Shown here in pieces: positions 5,455 through 8,875 of a stretch of 8,875 nt of DNA; the first letter of the stretch is position 1; each line of letters starts with the position of its first letter. The position numbers were made by a program, and so were the translations under genes. The notes under the pieces are model-generated. The model was not told where the DNA came from. It saw nothing but the letters and a program-made list of their open reading frames with translations, and searched no databases. The stretch is from Lentisphaeria bacterium UBA1784 (GTDB lineage: Bacteria > Verrucomicrobiota > Lentisphaeria > Victivallales > Victivallaceae): contig DCGG01000025.1 of NCBI GenBank assembly GCA_002315455.1, forward strand, positions 327 through 9,201, read 5' to 3'.

Positions 5455-5790
5455 ATGAAAAAAAGTTGCAAGACCACGGCTAAGACTGCTGCTCCCAAGA
5501 CTGCTGCTCCCAAGACTGCGAAAAAAGCTGTGACCTTTGTTTACGTCGGAGCGCCCGGGCGCTCCGTTGCGCTGGCCGGATGCTTCAACAACTGGACTAC
5601 CGATAAGATCATGCTCGACAAGAAGGGCAATGGTGAATACTCCTGCCGCGTGATGCTGGAGCCCGGCGAATATCAGTACAAGTTCGTAGTGGATGGCGAG
5701 TGGTGCCTCGACAGTGCCAATCCCCGGTTCACGCCCAACGAGTTCGGTTCTCTGAACAGCGTGCTGTCGGTCTCCGGGACCACCAAGTGA
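5455..5790 (+). CDS. Stand-alone glycogen-binding domain protein (AMPK-beta/CBM48-like) with basic repeat tail
   Basis: This 111-residue protein has two parts. Residues 1-24 are a basic, low-complexity tail with repeats of KTAAP. Residues 25-107 form one E-set/CBM48-like domain of the kind found in AMPK-beta and at the N-terminus of branching and debranching enzymes, which binds alpha-1,4/1,6-glucan. Residues that contact glycogen in AMPK-beta appear to be kept: Trp47 in GCFNNW, Lys76 in YQYKFVVDG, Trp83 in EWCLD, and the Leu100-Asn101 end strand. No catalytic domain is attached, so it is not an enzyme; a role as glycogen-associated adaptor or regulator is inference. ATG 5455 follows AGGAG (5443-5447) with 7 nt spacing. 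It has its own promoter and a hairpin terminator, and precedes glgP and glgA, supporting a glycogen role. The tail could bind nucleic acid or an acidic partner. Cytoplasmic; no signal peptide. Confidence 0.9.
   Translation: MKKSCKTTAKTAAPKTAAPKTAKKAVTFVYVGAPGRSVALAGCFNNWTTDKIMLDKKGNGEYSCRVMLEPGEYQYKFVVDGEWCLDSANPRFTPNEFGSLNSVLSVSGTTK
5482..5520 (+). repeat. In-frame 15-bp tandem repeat encoding KTAAP
   Basis: AAGACTGCTGCTCCC occurs at 5482-5496 and identically at 5497-5511, followed by a partial copy AAGACTGCG (5512-5520). A diverged copy (AAGACCACGGCT, KTTA) precedes it. The exact DNA identity suggests recent slippage, so copy number may vary between strains. Confidence 0.9.
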
Positions 5791-5814
5791 CGCCCAGTTT
5801 GCACTGAATCGGAA

Positions 5815-5852
5815 CGGACCGGCGGAGCTTGTTTCTCTGTCGGTCCGGTTTT
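5815..5852 (+). terminator. Intrinsic terminator between the glycogen-binding protein gene and glgP
   Basis: CGGACCG (5815-5821) pairs with CGGTCCG (5841-5847). Pairing continues inward for about six more pairs, including G-U pairs, to a 7-nt loop (5828-5834), and is followed by GTTTTGTG. The stem is strong but the T-run is short, so termination may be partial and allow some read-through into glgP. Confidence 0.7.
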
Positions 5853-5855
5853 GTG

Positions 5856-5884
5856 TTGACTGGCTTCTCCCGTCTTTGAAAATT
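5856..5884 (+). promoter_or_regulatory. Possible weak promoter of glgP-glgA
   Basis: TTGACT (5856-5861) is a good -35 match just after the terminator. The best -10 at 17-base spacing, AAAATT (5879-5884), is poor. If it is not used, glgP depends on read-through past the terminator or on an activator. Confidence 0.3.
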
Positions 5885-5918
5885 CCATACTCATCAACCC
5901 TTCAGGGACAAACTTCTC

Positions 5919-8459
5919 ATGGAACTGAAACTCTACAACGTTGCACCCCGCATGCCGGGAGAACTGAAATTCCTCGAGACTCTTACCAACAACATCTGGT
6001 GGTGCTGGCATCCGCTGGCCATCGAACTTTTCACCCGGATCAATCCCCAGCTCTGGAAGGAGCATGAGGGCTGTGCCAAAAGTTTTCTCCGCCACATCCC
6101 GCAGGAGCGGCTGGAGGAACTCGCCAAGGATGATGATTTCATCCACAAACTGAACACCGTCGAAGCGGAATTCTGCAAGACCATGTCCGGAAAACCCGGA
6201 AATTTCTCCGCCCGCAAGGTCGCCTATTTCTCTTTGGAGTTCGGCATCCATGAGAGCATCCGGATCTTCTCCGGCGGTCTCGGCGTCCTCGCCGGCGACC
6301 ACCTGAAGGCCGCGAGCGATCTCGGTCTGCCGCTGGTGGCGGTGGGATTGCTCTACCGGCAGGGATACTTCCGGCAGGTGCTGGACCGTAGCGGATGGCA
6401 GGTGGAACACTACCCCATCGCCCGGATCCAGGACCTTCCCCTCGTCCGCGCCCGGGACGCCGAAGGCAAAGACATCACCATCTCCATTCGGCTTATTGAC
6501 CGGGACCTCTTCGCCGCGGTGTGGATCCTTTGGGTCGGCAATGTCCCGCTGGTCCTGCTGGATACCGAACTGCCCCAGAATCCCCCCGATATGCGGGAGA
6601 TCACGTGGCGGCTCTACGGCGGCGACAAGCGGATGCGGCTCCATCAGGAACTGCTGCTGGGCATCGGCGGCGTCAAGGCGCTGCTGGCCCTTGGCTGCGA
6701 ACCGGAAGTCTGCCACATGAACGAGGGCCATGCCGGATTCCTTTCCCTCGCCCGGATCTCCCATCTGGTGCAGGACAAGGGGCTGGATCCCAACGTGGCG
6801 CTGGAGATCGTCTGGCGTTCCAACGTTTTCACCACGCACACCCCCGTCCCCGCCGGGAACGAGGTTTTCAGCATCGACCTTCTGCGGCCCTACCTCATTC
6901 CCTTTGCGGAAGCGGCCAAGATGGACGTGAACCGGGTCATCCAGTGGGGCATTCCCGTTGGGGAACGCGGCAACAATGACGTGAAGGAGATGTCCATGAC
7001 CGTTTTCGGTCTCCGTCTCGCGGCCAATTACAGCAACGGCGTCAGCCGTCTCCACGGCGAAGTCGCCCGGGAGATGTGGAAGGATCTCTGGCCCCAGCGT
7101 TCCATCAAGGAGATCCCCATCCAGCACATCACCAACGGCGTTCACGTGCAGTCCTGGGTCGCCTCCCGGATGGCGTTGCTCTTCGACCGGTATCTGCCGC
7201 CCCGCTGGGCCATGAATCCGGATTATGAACTTCTCGCGAAAGATCTCGAGGCTCTGCCCGACGACGAACTCTGGACCACCCACGAACTCTGCCGTCAGCA
7301 TCTGATCCGGGAGGTCCGCAAGTTCAATCAGAATAACCTGCGCTACCTCAATCCTGCGGCGGGACACAAGAACTCCCTCATGCCGGACGTGCTGACCATC
7401 GGTTTTGCCCGGCGCTTCGCCACCTATAAGCGCGGAAACCTGCTGCTCCGGGACGAACAGCGTCTGCTGCGTCTCCTGCGGGATACCGGTCGGCCCATTC
7501 AGTTCCTCTTTGCGGGCAAGGCGCATCCGGCGGACGAGGCCGGCAAGAAGCTCATTCAGCAGCTGATCCAGTTTTCCCAGCGGGAGAACGTGCAGGATAA
7601 GTTCATCTTCCTCGAGAACTACGACATCGCCATGGCCCGCAATCTGGTCCAAGGCGTAGACGTTTGGCTCAATACGCCCCGGCGTCCGCAGGAGGCCAGC
7701 GGCACCAGCGGCATGAAGGCCGCGGTCAACGGCGTCATCAACTGCAGTATTCTGGACGGCTGGTGGGCCGAGGCCTACGACGGCGAGAACGGCTGGGCCA
7801 TCACCGGAAACGACTATTACACCACCGACGAGGACCGGGACAACTACGAGAGCCAGCAGCTTTTCGACCTGCTGGAGAACGAGATCATCCCCTGCTTCTA
7901 CGAGCGGAACCAGAACGATCTGCCCGTCCGCTGGATCCGGCGGATGAAGCGCTCCATCCTCACCGGGATCGGGACCTTCTCCAGTATCCGCATGGTGCAG
8001 GACTATCAGAAGATGTTCTACTCCAAGGCCGAGACCGCCTATCAGGCGCTGATCGCCGATGACTTCGCCGCAGCCCGCCGGCTGGTGGTCAACAAGGAGA
8101 TGCTGGTCCGTCACTTCAACGGATTGATCTCCATCTCCGAGCCCACCGTGGACAACGACCTCTCCCGCGTCCACGTGGGGGACACCTTCGACGTCAGCGT
8201 CCGCGTGGACCTGGGCGACATGCCGCCTGAAATCGTGGAGGTGGACGCCTATTACGGGACCGTGGACGCCCACAACCAGATCATCAAGAGTTTCTCCGTG
8301 CCCATGGAGGTCCGACAGGATCTGGGCAACGGGAGCTTCATCTTCGGGTGCAAGGTCAAGTGTCAGAAATCCGGCCGTTTCGGCCTGACCGCCCGGGTCA
8401 AGCCCCGGGGCGAGGAATGGGATAACAGCGTTCCCGGCTTCAACTGCTGGCCGCGCTGA
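5919..8459 (+). CDS. glgP: Alpha-glucan (glycogen) phosphorylase, GT35, PLP-dependent
   Basis: This 846-residue cytoplasmic enzyme releases glucose-1-phosphate from the non-reducing ends of glycogen or maltodextrin using phosphate and pyridoxal phosphate. It belongs to the bacterial/archaeal 'alpha-glucan family phosphorylase' branch rather than the classical GlgP/MalP branch. It has an N-terminal region with NNIWWCWHP (24-32), and SLEFGIHESIRIFSGGLGVLAGDHLKAASDLG (105-136). Then come MNEGHAGF (267-274), TTHTPVPAGNE (305-315, His307), and the phosphate-binding ARRFATYKR (497-505, Arg499 and Lys504). EASGTSGMKAAVNG (592-605) carries the PLP lysine Lys600. Residues from about 740 to the end form a beta-rich C-terminal domain typical of this branch. 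All expected active-site motifs are present. The start follows AGGGA (5904-5908) at 10 nt, a modest site. glgA follows 29 nt later, probably in the same transcript. Confidence 0.96.
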   Translation: MELKLYNVAPRMPGELKFLETLTNNIWWCWHPLAIELFTRINPQLWKEHEGCAKSFLRHIPQERLEELAKDDDFIHKLNTVEAEFCKTMSGKPGNFSARKVAYFSLEFGIHESIRIFSGGLGVLAGDHLKAASDLGLPLVAVGLLYRQGYFRQVLDRSGWQVEHYPIARIQDLPLVRARDAEGKDITISIRLIDRDLFAAVWILWVGNVPLVLLDTELPQNPPDMREITWRLYGGDKRMRLHQELLLGIGGVKALLALGCEPEVCHMNEGHAGFLSLARISHLVQDKGLDPNVALEIVWRSNVFTTHTPVPAGNEVFSIDLLRPYLIPFAEAAKMDVNRVIQWGIPVGERGNNDVKEMSMTVFGLRLAANYSNGVSRLHGEVAREMWKDLWPQRSIKEIPIQHITNGVHVQSWVASRMALLFDRYLPPRWAMNPDYELLAKDLEALPDDELWTTHELCRQHLIREVRKFNQNNLRYLNPAAGHKNSLMPDVLTIGFARRFATYKRGNLLLRDEQRLLRLLRDTGRPIQFLFAGKAHPADEAGKKLIQQLIQFSQRENVQDKFIFLENYDIAMARNLVQGVDVWLNTPRRPQEASGTSGMKAAVNGVINCSILDGWWAEAYDGENGWAITGNDYYTTDEDRDNYESQQLFDLLENEIIPCFYERNQNDLPVRWIRRMKRSILTGIGTFSSIRMVQDYQKMFYSKAETAYQALIADDFAAARRLVVNKEMLVRHFNGLISISEPTVDNDLSRVHVGDTFDVSVRVDLGDMPPEIVEVDAYYGTVDAHNQIIKSFSVPMEVRQDLGNGSFIFGCKVKCQKSGRFGLTARVKPRGEEWDNSVPGFNCWPR

Positions 8460-8488
8460 AACAACGGACACACCGCAAGGGGGTAAAT

Positions 8489-8875
8489 ATGCGCAGCGGT
8501 ATGAGGCCGCGGAAAAAGCCGCGGATCCTGATCGTCACACCGGAGATCACCTACCTCCCGGAGGGGATGGGCAATATGGCCAACAGCCTTCACGCGAAAG
8601 CCGGTGGTCTGGCGGACGTTTCCGCGTCTCTCGCCGGAGCGCTGTTCCGGCAGGGAGCGGACGTTCACGTGGCGTTGCCCCACTACCGGAAAATGTTCCA
8701 CGTGGAGGTAGGAAACCTCATCAGCGGCGAACTGCGCATCTACATGAAACACCTCCACAACAGCCGGATCCATCTGGCGGAGGACCGAATCTTCTACTAT
8801 CGGGATTCGGTTTACAGCAACTACTCCGAGGACAGTTTCCGGCAGGCCATGGCCTTCCAGCGGGAGGTCATCAAC
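8489..8875 (+). CDS. glgA: Glycogen synthase (GT5, ADP-glucose type), 5' part; continues beyond window
   Basis: The first 129 residues are visible; the frame is open to the last base. Glycogen synthase transfers glucose from ADP-glucose to the growing alpha-1,4-glucan. The N-terminal strand PRILIVTPEI (11-20) leads to KAGGLADVSASLAGAL (37-52), the KxGGL nucleotide-sugar signature with Lys37. HVALPHYRKMF then matches the GT5 pattern, and the visible part ends in QREVIN. Between TPE and KAGGL there is a longer segment (about residues 21-36) than in classical GlgA, where the two are almost adjacent, so this belongs to a divergent GlgA subgroup. ATG 8489 follows AAGGGGG (8477-8483) with 5 nt spacing; Met5 is a less likely alternative. 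It lies 29 nt after glgP, suggesting one operon for making and breaking glycogen. The acceptor-binding C-terminal half is outside the window. Confidence 0.9.
   Translation, partial: MRSGMRPRKKPRILIVTPEITYLPEGMGNMANSLHAKAGGLADVSASLAGALFRQGADVHVALPHYRKMFHVEVGNLISGELRIYMKHLHNSRIHLAEDRIFYYRDSVYSNYSEDSFRQAMAFQREVIN

Noticed and set aside
5673..8471. Very long open frame (932 codons) antisense to glgP
   Set aside because: It is the mirror of a GC-rich, strongly codon-biased gene; its translation is rich in V, G, D, H and P with no domain, it has no ribosome-binding site, and the plus-strand frame has every phosphorylase motif.

Overview
The window is about 8.9 kb of GC-rich bacterial DNA, densely coding, with two AT-rich islands (about 4200-4370 and 5320-5460) that act as promoter regions. 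No phage, IS, CRISPR or RNA gene was seen. The gene content and the sequence style of the glycogen proteins suggest a polysaccharide-degrading member of the PVC group, possibly Lentisphaerota (Victivallis-like): a GT35 alpha-glucan phosphorylase with an N-terminal extension, a glycogen synthase with a long insertion before KxGGL, and a tiny stand-alone glycogen-binding protein. This taxonomic call is inference, not proof.

Left half (1-4152, minus strand): a four-gene carbohydrate/sugar-acid operon, read from right to left. Its order is an HpcH/HpaI-type aldolase, a D-2-hydroxyacid dehydrogenase, a secreted CE7-like (AXE1) esterase, and a glycosidase-like protein running off the window edge. 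The first three genes are joined by two ATGA stop/start overlaps, each preceded by the same AAGGAGGCC ribosome-binding site. The last gene follows after 19 nt. This looks like a unit that deacetylates and cleaves a plant or host glycan, splits a 2-keto-3-deoxy-sugar acid, and reduces or oxidises the resulting 2-oxo/2-hydroxy acid.

Middle (4153-5250): a divergent control region and an AraC-family regulator on the plus strand. Good sigma70-like promoters face both ways. A pair of direct repeats 22 bp apart sits directly behind the -35 box of the aldolase operon, which is the geometry AraC-family activators use. The regulator therefore probably controls the neighbouring operon.

Right half (5251-8875, plus strand): a glycogen module. 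A strong-looking AT-rich promoter drives a 111-residue protein that is essentially one AMPK-beta/CBM48-like glycogen-binding domain with a Lys/Ala/Thr/Pro repeat tail. A hairpin terminator follows, then glgP (complete) and glgA (5' part only, cut by the window end) 29 nt apart. The phosphorylase degrades and the synthase builds alpha-1,4-glucan. The small protein may tether something to the glycogen particle or regulate it.

No gene-free stretch exceeds 300 bases. The two largest gaps (4153-4374 and 5251-5454) hold the promoter and leader elements listed here.
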